Below, one piece after another: positions 34,330 to 41,489 of a DNA stretch of 64,000 bases. A model generated the notes under the pieces. It saw nothing but the letters and a program-made list of their open reading frames with translations. It did not search any database and was not told where the DNA came from. The position numbers and the translations under genes were made by a program. Positions within the stretch are counted from its first letter, which is position 1. Every line of letters begins with the position of its first letter. The DNA lies in contig CBDCYP010000002.1 in assembly GCA_965224235.1 (NCBI GenBank), positions 1,922,001 through 1,986,000 of the forward strand, given 5' to 3'. Source of the DNA: G958295935 sp965224235 (lineage in GTDB: Bacteria > Chloroflexota > Dehalococcoidia > Lucifugimonadales > Lucifugimonadaceae).

Positions 34330-35220
34330 TCAGCGAGGCAGGAACGGGCCGGGGCTCTGCGGCACCCCCGTGGAACTCGACAACCAGTCCTCCTGCGCCT
34401 TGTGATCAATAAAGCCGTAGCCGGTATTTTGATAGACCGTCGATTCACCCTGTATGCCACCTGATAGTGCGTCGGCTGCCGGTATTTCCCCCGCGGAACA
34501 GGCAATCAACGTGTCTGCCTGAATACCACTGGCCAGCGGAGCGGGGTCAAACAACCCGAGCGTTGCTGCGGCCTCGTCCCATTGGGACGGATAGGTGAGT
34601 CTGAAGTCGTTGACCTCTTGCAGGGGGTAGGCATTTGTATTGCCGGCGCGACTGCTCAACCCCGTAAATATCAAGGGTCCTGTGACGAGCAGCGAAGCAA
34701 TACCTTCCCGCAGCCCTGCGACCAATGCCGCAGCGTCGTGTCCGGCGATCGCGAGGCGCGAATCGTCCACGTCCTGCTGCGCGATAAGCACGTCGACGGC
34801 GCGCAAGCAGTCCGCCACCACGCCGCGCCATACGTAAGTGTCGGCGCCGGGCAGACCGTCGGTCAGCAGCCCCGGGTAGGCCGCCTGATAGGCCGAATCG
34901 GAACGGCGCTGACCTCTGTGGCAAAGAGCCAGTACCGCGTACCTCGTCCTGCGTTCAACGGACGGGACGACTACGACGCTGCCGTACCCCGGTATCTGGA
35001 GCAGCGGCACGAACGGTCCGCCTGTTCGCGGCCTCGAGAAGTATGCGAACAGCGGATAGGCGCCGATCCCCTTAAAGCGGAGCATGCTTGTCACAGTCGA
35101 GTCGTCCGAACTCAGGTCGAGGGGCTCTGATTCGATGGCGGAGTCTTTCAGGGCTGCGACTTCCTGAATAACGGAATCCCAATAGTCCCGTTGCAATGTT
35201 GAGGAGCCGTTGTTGGTCAT
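34330..35220 (-). CDS. Acetyl-xylan-esterase-like paralogue lacking the nucleophile (possible pseudoenzyme)
   Basis: A 296-residue alpha/beta-hydrolase-fold protein related to the gene just upstream (same layout: YPGLLTDGLPGADTYVWRGV aligns with YPGLLVHNILNRDYYGYRGF). At the nucleophile elbow the paralogue has G-S-S-Q-G-G, but here it reads G-H-D-A-A, with Asp162 where the catalytic Ser should be. The histidine region is also unlike the active form. It overlaps the upstream gene by four bases (ATGA), so the two are translated together and may form a complex. It could be a structural partner or could have a different chemistry. The frame is intact, so it is not an obvious pseudogene. Confidence 0.75.
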   Translation of the reverse strand: MTNNGSSTLQRDYWDSVIQEVAALKDSAIESEPLDLSSDDSTVTSMLRFKGIGAYPLFAYFSRPRTGGPFVPLLQIPGYGSVVVVPSVERRTRYAVLALCHRGQRRSDSAYQAAYPGLLTDGLPGADTYVWRGVVADCLRAVDVLIAQQDVDDSRLAIAGHDAAALVAGLREGIASLLVTGPLIFTGLSSRAGNTNAYPLQEVNDFRLTYPSQWDEAAATLGLFDPAPLASGIQADTLIACSAGEIPAADALSGGIQGESTVYQNTGYGFIDHKAQEDWLSSSTGVPQSPGPFLPR

Positions 35221-36170
35221 GACCCATCTCCCACAGGTACCGGAGCCAGGTGACTGGCCATGAATTCGTTGATCACATCTACGTGGCCCACAGCTGATCC
35301 GGACTCATGCGCGCAGTTCTCGTAGGTGTAAATCTTCTTGTCGGAAGAGCCTATCTGGTTATAGACCGCATACCCCGTTTCGGGCGGGCACACGTCGTCC
35401 CGCAAACCGATGTTGACAATTATCGGACCGGAGATGCGGTCAACAAAATTATGAATGTCGTAGTAGTCCAGGGTTTGCCTGATGACGTGCTCCATGCCAG
35501 GGTGTGCTCGCAGGGCTTCGTTGATCTCCTCGTAGGGGTAAGACCGGGTCAGCGATGCTGAATCCATCATGGAACACAGGTAAGGCGCGCCGGCGGATGC
35601 GGCCGTGGTCTGTTCCGCCCTTAGTGAAGCGACCAGCAAAGTCAGCGCCCCGCCCTGGCTGGAGCCTTGAACACCCATGCGGGATTCGTCGACTTCATCC
35701 AGTCCCGCCAAGAAGTCGAACGCCCTCACCGCGTCCATGTAGAAGCCTCGATAGCCGTAGTAGTCACGGTTGAGGATGTTGTGGACCAGCAGGCCAGGGT
35801 ATCCGGGATTGAACACCGAGTTGCTGCGCAACTTCCCTCTTGGAGCAGCTGAAAACGTAGCGTAACCCTGAAAGGCCAAATCGTTGGGGAACCTTGGTTC
35901 ACCGACGTACCCGGGCACACACAACATGCCCGGCAGCTTGCCTTTGAAATTGCGCGGCCTCACGTACCAACCGTGGATCTCTAGCCCGCCGTAGCTGTCG
36001 TAGGCCGCATCGAAAACCTCGATGTCATCGGTCGACCGCATCGGATCTGGAACGAGTCGCGGGTTGAGTGGCGTTTTGGTGGTTTCCAGCCAGGTTTCTT
36101 CCCAGAATTGGTCGAAATCTGCTGGCTTGACAGCGCTTGATTGAAACGTCTTTGGGTCGGCGATTGTCAT
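35217..36170 (-). CDS. Acetyl xylan esterase/cephalosporin deacetylase-family hydrolase
   Basis: A 317-residue serine hydrolase of the AXE1 family, which removes acetyl groups from sugars or related compounds. The nucleophile elbow VQGSSQGGALTL gives Ser171. The acid residue is in IGLRDDVCPPE and the base in ENCAHESG. The N-terminal helices DFDQFWEETWLET and the IHGWYVRPRNFKGKLPGMLC strand pair are typical. No signal peptide is seen, so it is cytoplasmic. It overlaps the downstream paralogue by four bases. The promoter side faces the IS5-like remnant. The substrate is inferred from the family only. Confidence 0.88.
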   Translation of the reverse strand: MTIADPKTFQSSAVKPADFDQFWEETWLETTKTPLNPRLVPDPMRSTDDIEVFDAAYDSYGGLEIHGWYVRPRNFKGKLPGMLCVPGYVGEPRFPNDLAFQGYATFSAAPRGKLRSNSVFNPGYPGLLVHNILNRDYYGYRGFYMDAVRAFDFLAGLDEVDESRMGVQGSSQGGALTLLVASLRAEQTTAASAGAPYLCSMMDSASLTRSYPYEEINEALRAHPGMEHVIRQTLDYYDIHNFVDRISGPIIVNIGLRDDVCPPETGYAVYNQIGSSDKKIYTYENCAHESGSAVGHVDVINEFMASHLAPVPVGDGS

Positions 36171-36275
36171 GTCAAAGCTCCCGATGGTGTTGTACTAGTA
36201 TCAGAGGTGGCCGTCAACTTTGCGTAGGAGTAAAACCGGGCAGGGCAGCGATGCATCGACGCCGCTTGGCCTAGC

Positions 36276-37085
36276 GCCTGTTAACACTAACGGGTTTGAT
36301 CATGTTATCTTTGCCGTATGGAAATCACACAATCCCAGTATGAACGCATCGCTCACTGCCTGCCAGTGCAGCGGGGCAACGTAAGCATGCCGAGCCTGCA
36401 GGTACTCAACGCCATCCTGTACGTCGCCGAGAACGGATGCAAGTGGCGCGGGTTGCCGGAACGCTTTGGCAACTGGCACACCATCTACACCAGGATGAAT
36501 CGCTGGTCGAAGAACGGCGTGCTCGACAGGGTATTCGAACGGCTGCAGCGGGAACGGATAGTCCGCATCAAGCTCGAGCCGGTCTCAATGGACAGTACCG
36601 TCAAGGTATACCCCGACGGTACTGAAGCGTTAAAAGAAACGGACCGCAATCCATCGGCAGATCCCGTGGCGGATGGACTACCAGGATTCATTTGGTTGCC
36701 GCGGATGCCCGAACGGCCATGACCTTCTCGCTCTCTCCGTGACAGGCCCGCGATGCGCCTGAAGGGCGCAGCCTGCTCAGGCGTCTTGGCGCACAACGCC
36801 CACAGCCTGGCTCTGGCAATGGACAGGGCGTACGAGGGCGGCGAGACGCGCCAACTTGCGCCGGCGCTGGGGTTCACGCCTGTCGTTCCACCGCTCAGGA
36901 GCCGGGTCGAACCCTGGGAGTACGACAGGGAGATGTACAAGAGGCGAAATGAGATCGAGCGCCTGTTCCGGAGATTGAAAGGCTACCCCCGTATCTTCTC
37001 TCGCTTTGAAAAGCCGGACGCCCTCTTTCCGGGATTCATATTGCTCGCCCTCATCGCTGATGCGCTGAGATTGTGATAACAAGCC
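36276..37085. mobile_element. IS5-family insertion sequence remnant
   Basis: Left end GCCTGTTAACACTAAC at 36276-36291 and right end GATTGTGATAACAAGCC at 37069-37085 are imperfect inverted repeats (12 of 16 positions). They enclose an IS5-type transposase gene in pieces. A target duplication is not clear. The element's ends differ from those of the MITE families in this window, so it is not their evident parent. Its right end overlaps the beginning of the next open frame. Confidence 0.65.
36318..37079 (+). pseudogene. IS5-family transposase, frameshifted
   Basis: The N-terminal helix-turn-helix part is intact: LNAILYVAENGCKWRGLPER, FGNWHTIYTRMNRWSKNGVL and the catalytic Asp in VSMDSTVKVY. The frame then shifts; the correct continuation in another frame is QSIGRSRGGWTTRIHLVAAD, which meets a TGA after MTFSLSP. 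The DDE C-terminus resumes from 36753 in a third frame with YKRRNEIERLFRRLKGYPRI, containing the catalytic Glu. Two frame changes and a stop mean that no active transposase is made. Confidence 0.8.
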
Positions 37086-37114
37086 CTGGTCGACCGCGCG
37101 ACTCCGCCGCCCGA

Positions 37115-37780
37115 ATGGCGGGATTGTTCCTGATTCTCACAGCAGCCGCCACAGTTGTGATGGTGTTCGCTCGCATCTCGGCCGACGCCGACCAACCCAC
37201 GCTGGCAGAGTCGCTGTTCGCTATCGCAATCAACACGGCGATGTACGGTATCAGCGGAGCGGCCAGAATCTTGTCGGCCATGACACTGATGGCCGCCTCC
37301 TGGTACCTGCTGCGGACCTGGATCATCCGGGAGCGGCTTGCCACACCGCTTGTCCCTGCCCTATTCCTGGTGTCGGGCATAGTCACCGCTCTGTCAGGCG
37401 CATCTGCCATCGCATTGGCATCATCCGTATCCAACACGTCCGATACCGCCATCCTCCTCAGAGCTGTCGACACCTCAACCGAGACGATAGACCTTCTCCG
37501 ATGGTTTACGGGAAAGATGGGTTTCACCCTGATGGGATTGGCCCTGATAGTTGCAACGCCCTACCTGTGGAGAGCCGGGGGATTCTTGAGGTACATCACA
37601 GTTCTATCGGGCGCCATCGGTATCTCGATGCAATTCATCTGGTTCGATTCCGCGACCGTCATGCACCAGATCAGCGGAATCGCCATCTTCATATGGCTCG
37701 TCGTCATCGGCGCCATGCTTCTGACAGGTCGAGTCGAACGGCAGTTCGCGGTGAGGCGTGACTTGTACAGCGGCCCTTGA
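37115..37780 (+). CDS. DUF4386-like integral membrane protein
   Basis: About 221 residues with six hydrophobic helices (GLFLILTAAATVVMVFARIS, SGAARILSAMTLMAASWYLL, VPALFLVSGIVTALSGASAI, GFTLMGLALIVATPYLW and two more). The pattern and the loop TLAESLFAIAINTAMYGISG resemble DUF4386 proteins, whose function is unknown. The frame remains open to a GTG at 37073, but those codons belong to the right end of the IS remnant, so the ATG at 37115 (MAGLFLIL) is preferred. The insertion has probably removed its original promoter and ribosome site, so expression is doubtful. Confidence 0.6.
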   Translation: MAGLFLILTAAATVVMVFARISADADQPTLAESLFAIAINTAMYGISGAARILSAMTLMAASWYLLRTWIIRERLATPLVPALFLVSGIVTALSGASAIALASSVSNTSDTAILLRAVDTSTETIDLLRWFTGKMGFTLMGLALIVATPYLWRAGGFLRYITVLSGAIGISMQFIWFDSATVMHQISGIAIFIWLVVIGAMLLTGRVERQFAVRRDLYSGP

Positions 37781-37882
37781 GTCACCTAAATCGCGCGATC
37801 CCGCCGATCACTGGCCCATTAGAGCTTAAACATCCTGCCCGAGAGCGCCAAACTCACGCTTACCCGACATATGGCCAAATCG

Positions 37883-37911
37883 TTGACAGGACGACTACAC
37901 AACTATATGAT
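37883..37911 (+). promoter_or_regulatory. Consensus sigma-70-type promoter, probably giving a leaderless mRNA
   Basis: TTGACA at 37883-37888, a 17-base spacer, and TATGAT at 37906-37911. Six bases later comes the ATG at 37918, so the expected transcription start falls on or next to the start codon. No ribosome site precedes that ATG. This both fixes the start of the next gene and suggests leaderless translation. Confidence 0.75.
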
Positions 37912-37917
37912 TGTGTT

Positions 37918-38358
37918 ATGGTACCTCAGTTTGAAGCCGATGGGCTCCTTCCCTGTGGAGTGCACCGCGCCAGCTGGGACGAATTGATCGAAAGATTCGG
38001 GGACAACCCCTGGAGACTGCGGCTCATAGCTGGACTCAGGGCCGCGTTGGAGAATTTAAAAACCGCGGGTTGCCGGACCGTGTACGTCGACGGGAGTTTC
38101 GTGACCAGCAAGAACATCCCGAACGACTACGACGCTTGTTGGGAGGAAGCGGGCGTCGAACCGGCGGTTCTCGACCCCGTCCTGTTGACTTTCGACCCCG
38201 GGCGGGCCACGCAGAAGGCAAAGTACATGGGGGAGTTGTTCCCCGCGTCCGTTGCCGCCGACACAAACGGGCTGTCGTTTTTGGAATTCTTCCAGTCAGA
38301 CAAGGACACCGGAAAACCTAAAGGGATCATCGCCATAGACTTGGGAGGCCTCACATGA
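37918..38358 (+). CDS. DUF6932-type protein, predicted nucleotidyltransferase fold
   Basis: A 146-residue protein with the pattern GVHRASWDELIERFGDNPWR, helix, CRTVYVDGSFVTSKNIPNDY then DACWEEAG. The G-S-F...D-x-D-like arrangement (DGSFVTSKNIPNDYDAC) resembles minimal nucleotidyltransferases. It matches my memory of DUF6932 proteins, which are found next to HTH genes. It overlaps the next gene by four bases (ATGA). The pairing, size and strong private promoter suggest a toxin-antitoxin or defence-type module, with this protein as the presumed effector. That role is inference. The start is chosen because of the promoter spacing. Confidence 0.7.
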   Translation: MVPQFEADGLLPCGVHRASWDELIERFGDNPWRLRLIAGLRAALENLKTAGCRTVYVDGSFVTSKNIPNDYDACWEEAGVEPAVLDPVLLTFDPGRATQKAKYMGELFPASVAADTNGLSFLEFFQSDKDTGKPKGIIAIDLGGLT

Positions 38359-38789
38359 TCAAAAACGAAAGGCAATACTGGATCACCAAAGCCCAGGCAA
38401 GTCGATTCTCACGGTCGCTTCACAGCCTGAGGCAGCGCCGCGGGGAGGACAGGGCAATACACCCCCTTATCGCCAAGGCTCAAGAGGACGCGGTCGAGAG
38501 CCAGCTTGCAGACCTTGGGTGTGAGTTGCGCGAATACGAATCTCTGAAGGCCGGGGGTTTCCAGCCAGAACGGCTGAACGTGGTCGCTGATCTGCCGGTT
38601 GTCCTAATCAAAGCACGGATCGCACAAGGACTGAGTCAGAAAGACCTTGCGGAGCGAATCGGACTGAAAGAGCAACAGATACAGCGGTATGAGGCAACCG
38701 ACTACGCTTCAGCCAGTCTGACTCGAATCAAGGAAGTCGCAAGCGTCTTGGCCGAATCCGCGGCGAAATACGGCGATTCCCGGCCATAA
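38355..38789 (+). CDS. Helix-turn-helix (XRE-type) regulator, presumed antitoxin partner
   Basis: A 144-residue DNA-binding protein. The N-terminal part (YWITKAQASRFSRSLHSLRQ) is a helical arm also found in HigA-like antitoxins. The C-terminal part contains an XRE helix-turn-helix: KARIAQGLSQKDLAERIGLK, EQQIQRYEATDYASASLTRI. It overlaps the upstream DUF6932-type gene by four bases, so the two are translationally coupled. By analogy with other HTH pairs, it probably represses the shared promoter at 37883. It is followed by 240 bases with no gene. Confidence 0.8.
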   Translation: MIKNERQYWITKAQASRFSRSLHSLRQRRGEDRAIHPLIAKAQEDAVESQLADLGCELREYESLKAGGFQPERLNVVADLPVVLIKARIAQGLSQKDLAERIGLKEQQIQRYEATDYASASLTRIKEVASVLAESAAKYGDSRP

Positions 38790-39025
38790 TCTGGCAAGAG
38801 AACGCCTGTTTGGTCTGCACCACGCGCCACGCGTCACGCCAAGAGTGGCGCATGGCCCGGACCGGCCGGGGTAGGGCAGTGTTCATATCCAGCCGAAACA
38901 CTGCGCAGACGGACCTGCTGAGTCTGGCAGCGGCCGGGACGAAAAGCGACCGCAGAGACGGGCGAAGAGCGAAAAAGGGGCCGTCTCGTTAACGGGCTGC
39001 CGCGTGGCATGCAAGCCGCCGGGCA

Positions 39026-39145
39026 CTATCTCTTGGGAGGGTTATTGCCCCTCCCTGGCCCGGACGGATTTCCTGTTCTGCTCGGGAAGTTCGGATTCGC
39101 GCCGCCACCCTTGCCCCCCTTCGCTGCGATCGTTCGGATGTTCAT
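39026..39145 (-). CDS. 39-residue Gly/Asn/Pro-rich microprotein with a near-perfect ribosome site
   Basis: The minus strand encodes a peptide that begins MNIRTIAAKGGKGGGANPNF and ends GRGNNPPKR. It is basic, with no hydrophobic segment. AAGGAGGTG, complementary to nine bases of the 16S rRNA tail, ends six bases before the ATG (39149-39158 region), one of the strongest ribosome sites in the window. Composition is low-complexity but organised: a KGGKGGG block, then PNFPSRTGNPSG, then the GRGNNPP tail. I do not recognise a characterised family. It lies about 280 bases from, and divergent to, the structured RNA candidate. It is too short for routine gene finders, so it may have been missed in relatives. 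Confidence 0.6.
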   Translation of the reverse strand: MNIRTIAAKGGKGGGANPNFPSRTGNPSGPGRGNNPPKR

Positions 39146-39147
39146 GT

Positions 39148-39160
39148 GCCACCTCCTTCT
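39148..39160 (-). promoter_or_regulatory. Strong Shine-Dalgarno for the 39-residue gene
   Basis: Read on the minus strand, AGAAGGAGGTGGC ends three bases before the ATG at 39145. It pairs with nine consecutive bases of the canonical anti-Shine-Dalgarno sequence at ideal spacing, which is the main reason for calling the small gene. Confidence 0.7.
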
Positions 39161-39216
39161 TAACTCAATCTACGTATCTTCTCATGTGCCAGGTCGTTCA
39201 GGTGAGTGCCACCACA

Positions 39217-39246
39217 CCCGTCATCTCCGGCCCCGATCGGGGACCT
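39217..39246. repeat. Dispersed palindromic repeat, copy 1
   Basis: CCGTCATCTCCGGCCCCGAT followed by CGGGGACC. The core CCCGATCGGG is self-complementary. Related copies are at 40157-40183 and 55191-55219; a shorter CCGTCATCCCCGACG lies near 16485. These are non-coding, intergenic and of unknown function. Confidence 0.65.
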
Positions 39247-39392
39247 CCACGACATACCCCATCCCCTCCACATCCGACATCCCGTTCCCAAAGCACACGA
39301 CGTGGGGGCGTCGGTGTGTGGGCGCCCAGGAGAGGGGTCCGGGTGGTCATCCCCCCTCAATCCCAAACCAGACGACATGTGCCAACCCCCTG

Positions 39393-39421
39393 TTTACAAA
39401 CCAGAACACACGTTCTAATAT
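39393..39421 (+). promoter_or_regulatory. Candidate promoter of the structured RNA
   Basis: TTTACA at 39393-39398, a 17-base spacer, then TAATAT at 39416-39421 in an unusually AT-rich patch of an otherwise GC-rich region. A transcript would begin near 39428, directly at the first hairpin of the structured stretch. Confidence 0.5.
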
Positions 39422-39427
39422 AAACAT

Positions 39428-40036
39428 AAGTCGTGTCGATGCACGACGTCCATGCCAACCAACCCCATCGGAATGCAACGGGGGACAACTCTGGCCAGCG
39501 TCGAGGTAAACCTCACCTCGTGTTAAAGCCCGTTGCAACTGAGAAAGGAAGCGTCCGCCTTTGGAAGGAGGGCGCGGGTGAAACACGGATTCCCACGCCC
39601 CCGGCTGCGCAGCCGATAGGGGAAGGGAACGACTTTGACATGCCGCCTACGTAGGCGTGGCGGCCAACCCTGGCCTTGGTGGCCCGGGGCCCGTTAAAGG
39701 TCGCACGTGAGTGTGACTCAGGGATGCGACCGGAGTTCGCCTCGGAGAACAAGCCGAAAACCGGAAGCAACGCGTCTGTTTCATTGCCCGAACGCGCCCA
39801 ATTCAACCGGGGCGCGGGTGAAGAGCCGAAAATATCGTCTTCTCATGCGGCCTTACGGCCGTCTGTAACTGGCGGGTAGTTACCGCCATACCGTGCGCTT
39901 GTCACACGGTCCGGAAGAAGACAACAGAGGAAAACCTCCTTCCAAACAAACCGCCTCTCGGCTTCAGCCGGTCACGGTTACGTCCACAGAGACACTGTCA
40001 ACCGAAGCAACCCCGGAACACCACCGGGGTTGCTTC
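39428..40036 (+). ncRNA. Candidate large structured non-coding RNA (about 609 nt), no known family recognised
   Basis: A dense succession of stems on one strand, with no convincing protein frame. Clear pairs: GTCGTG/CACGAC (39430-39447); TGCAACGGG/CCCGTTGCA (39474-39482 with 39529-39537) enclosing CGAGGT/ACCTCG (39502-39520); GGGCGCGGG/CCCACGCCC (39570-39600, one mismatch); CGGCT/AGCCG (39602-39615); GCCGCC/GGCGGC (39642-39664); GTCGCA/TGCGAC (39700-39730) enclosing TGAGT/ACTCA; CGCGCCC/GGGCGCG (39793-39816); CGGCC/GGCCG (39848-39861); GGCGG/CCGCC (39871-39887); ACCGTG/CACGGT (39890-39910); GGAAG/CTTCC enclosing GAGG/CCTC (39913-39943); and a final 13-bp stem at 40004-40036. GGCGCGGGTGAA occurs twice (39571, 39811). 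I checked for RNase P, tmRNA, group I, and group II domain V motifs and saw none. Confidence 0.5.
40004..40036 (+). terminator. Strong hairpin closing the structured RNA region
   Basis: GAAGCAACCCCGG (40004-40016) and CCGGGGTTGCTTC (40024-40036) form a perfect 13-bp stem with a 7-base loop. No T run follows, so it may be a 3'-end stabilising stem rather than a classical intrinsic terminator. Confidence 0.5.
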
Positions 40037-40156
40037 AACGCGCCCGCTCACACCCGCCGTCCCAGGCGCACATCGTCTTTCCGGCGAAGGCCATAACCCA
40101 GAGGCGGGGATTGGATACCCGAGCCTGTGTGCGCGAAGGCCAACAATCTCCACACT

Positions 40157-40183
40157 CGTCGTCCCCGACCCCGATCGGGGACC
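40157..40183. repeat. Dispersed palindromic repeat, copy 2
   Basis: CGTCGTCCCCGACCCCGATC followed by GGGGACC, the same family as at 39217 and 55191. It lies in the 360-base stretch between the RNA candidate and the family-E repeat, in which I see no gene. Confidence 0.65.
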
Positions 40184-40397
40184 TGCGCGTAACCCCCTTT
40201 CCCGCGGGAGAGGTCCGGGGTGAGAGCCCGCCAAACCGCCATTCCGGCCTCCGAGCCGGAATCCCGGGGCGGGGATTCACGATTGAACAACGTGTCGAAT
40301 CTTGCGGCTATGCCTTCACACGATCGGTTATGCAATGGTCTCATTTCGCGGGAACACTGACCGTCCTGCATAGTACGGGTCAAGCGGTGCGACTTAT

Positions 40398-40487
40398 GAA
40401 ACAGGCTCTTCAAACCCGCCTACCCGCGGCCGCTGGACGCGCCCCACTTTCATCATCTCGTGCGGCCTTCGCAAGGCCATAGTGATT
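40398..40487. repeat. Family E repeat, right arm and flank
   Basis: GAAACAGGCTCTTCAAACCC and about 70 following bases match 44810-44901, including the hairpin GGCCTTCGCAAGGCC and the tail CATAGTG. The left arm of the element is not found nearby. It abuts the truncated family-D repeat at about 40488. Confidence 0.65.
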
Positions 40488-40719
40488 CCGAGCGCAGCCG
40501 AGGAACCTAAGCCATCCAGACGGCATGCCCCCCCTTTTACCCGGACCCTGCGGCGTCGCTCAGAGCCTGTGATTTTATTGCGAAACCTGCGGTTTGTTAG
40601 TCTCAATTTAGCTTTGAAAGCAGTCTCAATAAGACGGCTACAGGGGAATTATTCACAGGCTCTCAGGGTGACATGGAATGAGAAATCACCGGTTGGGGAG
40701 CCAGTTGCGCAAAGGTCTC
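40488..40719. repeat. Family D repeat, left-truncated copy carrying MITE C
   Basis: Interior sequence ATTCCGAGCGCAGCCGAGGA through GGTTGGGGAGCCAGTTGCGC and the right end AAAGGTCTC (to 40719) match the family-D elements at 46714 and 47480. MITE C is inserted inside it at 40563-40662. The left inverted end is missing. Confidence 0.7.
40560..40665. repeat. MITE family C, copy 2, nested in a family D repeat
   Basis: A 100-bp element (40563-40662) with ends GAGCCTGTGA/TCACAGGCTC and TCA duplications at 40560-40562 and 40663-40665. The sequence appears identical to copy 1 at 16833-16932, which implies recent movement. Confidence 0.88.
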
Positions 40720-40836
40720 TTTTCACGGGGTTTTACGCGGGAATGGCGCGGCAGAGCCAGCCTATTGAAACAAGCTCGGAATGCCTCCCTGCCCCCAATG
40801 TCGGGGGCAGGGAGTTCTGTCTTGCAGGCGGGCGGG

Positions 40837-41442
40837 TTAGTTAAAGGACGAGGTAACGGTGTGTTTAGTGGACGGGCTGCCGAGGGTGTCGATGCCGCCT
40901 CGCACCTGGCCCAAAGTGTCGGCGATGCGCTCTTCAAGTCCAAACAGGACTTCCCTGGCATAGTTGTCTGCGCCCTTGCGCCGTTCGTCCGCCTCGACTT
41001 CCGACGCGGAGATTATTCCGCTCACCCGGCCCTCAGCTTTTTTGATCATGCCGGCGGCTTTCTTTTCGGCAGCCTGAATAATCTCTTCGGCCTGGGCCTC
41101 GGACGCCTTGACCACTTCGGTCTTGTCGATCATCTTGTGGGACTGTTCGCGGGCTGAGGTCAAAGAAGCGTTGCTCTGCTCTTCGGCGAGTTGGCGAATC
41201 GTCGTGGCCTCTTCATCTGCGTAGGTCCGGATTCGGCGCGCTTCCAACTCGGCCTGCTTAATGATGGCTTCCTTCTGCCTGAGGACAGCCTCCGCCTCTT
41301 TGATGTAGTCGGGCATCGAGCCCCTGGCCTCATTGAGGGCCTCTTTAATCGCGTCGATGTTCACCAATGTGCGGGCGGTGCCGCGTACCCGCCCTGCGGT
41401 GACCATCTCCTCGACGTTGTCCAAATGCTGTCCGATTGACAT
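40837..41442 (-). CDS. DivIVA-like coiled-coil protein
   Basis: A 201-residue, strongly helical, charged protein. The first 45 residues (VEEMVTAGRVRGTARTLVNI) precede a long coiled coil from about 45 to 185 with heptads such as EAEAVLRQKEAIIKQAELEA and AQAEEIIQAAEKKAAGMIKK. DivIVA-type proteins sit at curved membranes and organise cell division or polar growth; V-type ATPase stalk subunits look similar, so the family call is tentative. It lies 47 bases downstream of coaD on the same strand. A repeat cluster begins directly at its 3' side. Confidence 0.65.
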   Translation of the reverse strand: MSIGQHLDNVEEMVTAGRVRGTARTLVNIDAIKEALNEARGSMPDYIKEAEAVLRQKEAIIKQAELEARRIRTYADEEATTIRQLAEEQSNASLTSAREQSHKMIDKTEVVKASEAQAEEIIQAAEKKAAGMIKKAEGRVSGIISASEVEADERRKGADNYAREVLFGLEERIADTLGQVRGGIDTLGSPSTKHTVTSSFN

Positions 41443-41489
41443 TTCTGCCTCCGTTTTTGTGAATCCGGACCGTTACCGGTTTTACGGGT

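Noticed and set aside
36276..37085. The IS5-like element as parent of MITE families A-C
   Set aside because: Its inverted ends (GCCTGTTAACAC) do not match the ends of any of the three MITE families.
39428..40036. The structured stretch as a group II intron, RNase P RNA or tmRNA
   Set aside because: No domain V hairpin, no RNase P core motifs and no tRNA-like end with tag frame could be found by eye.
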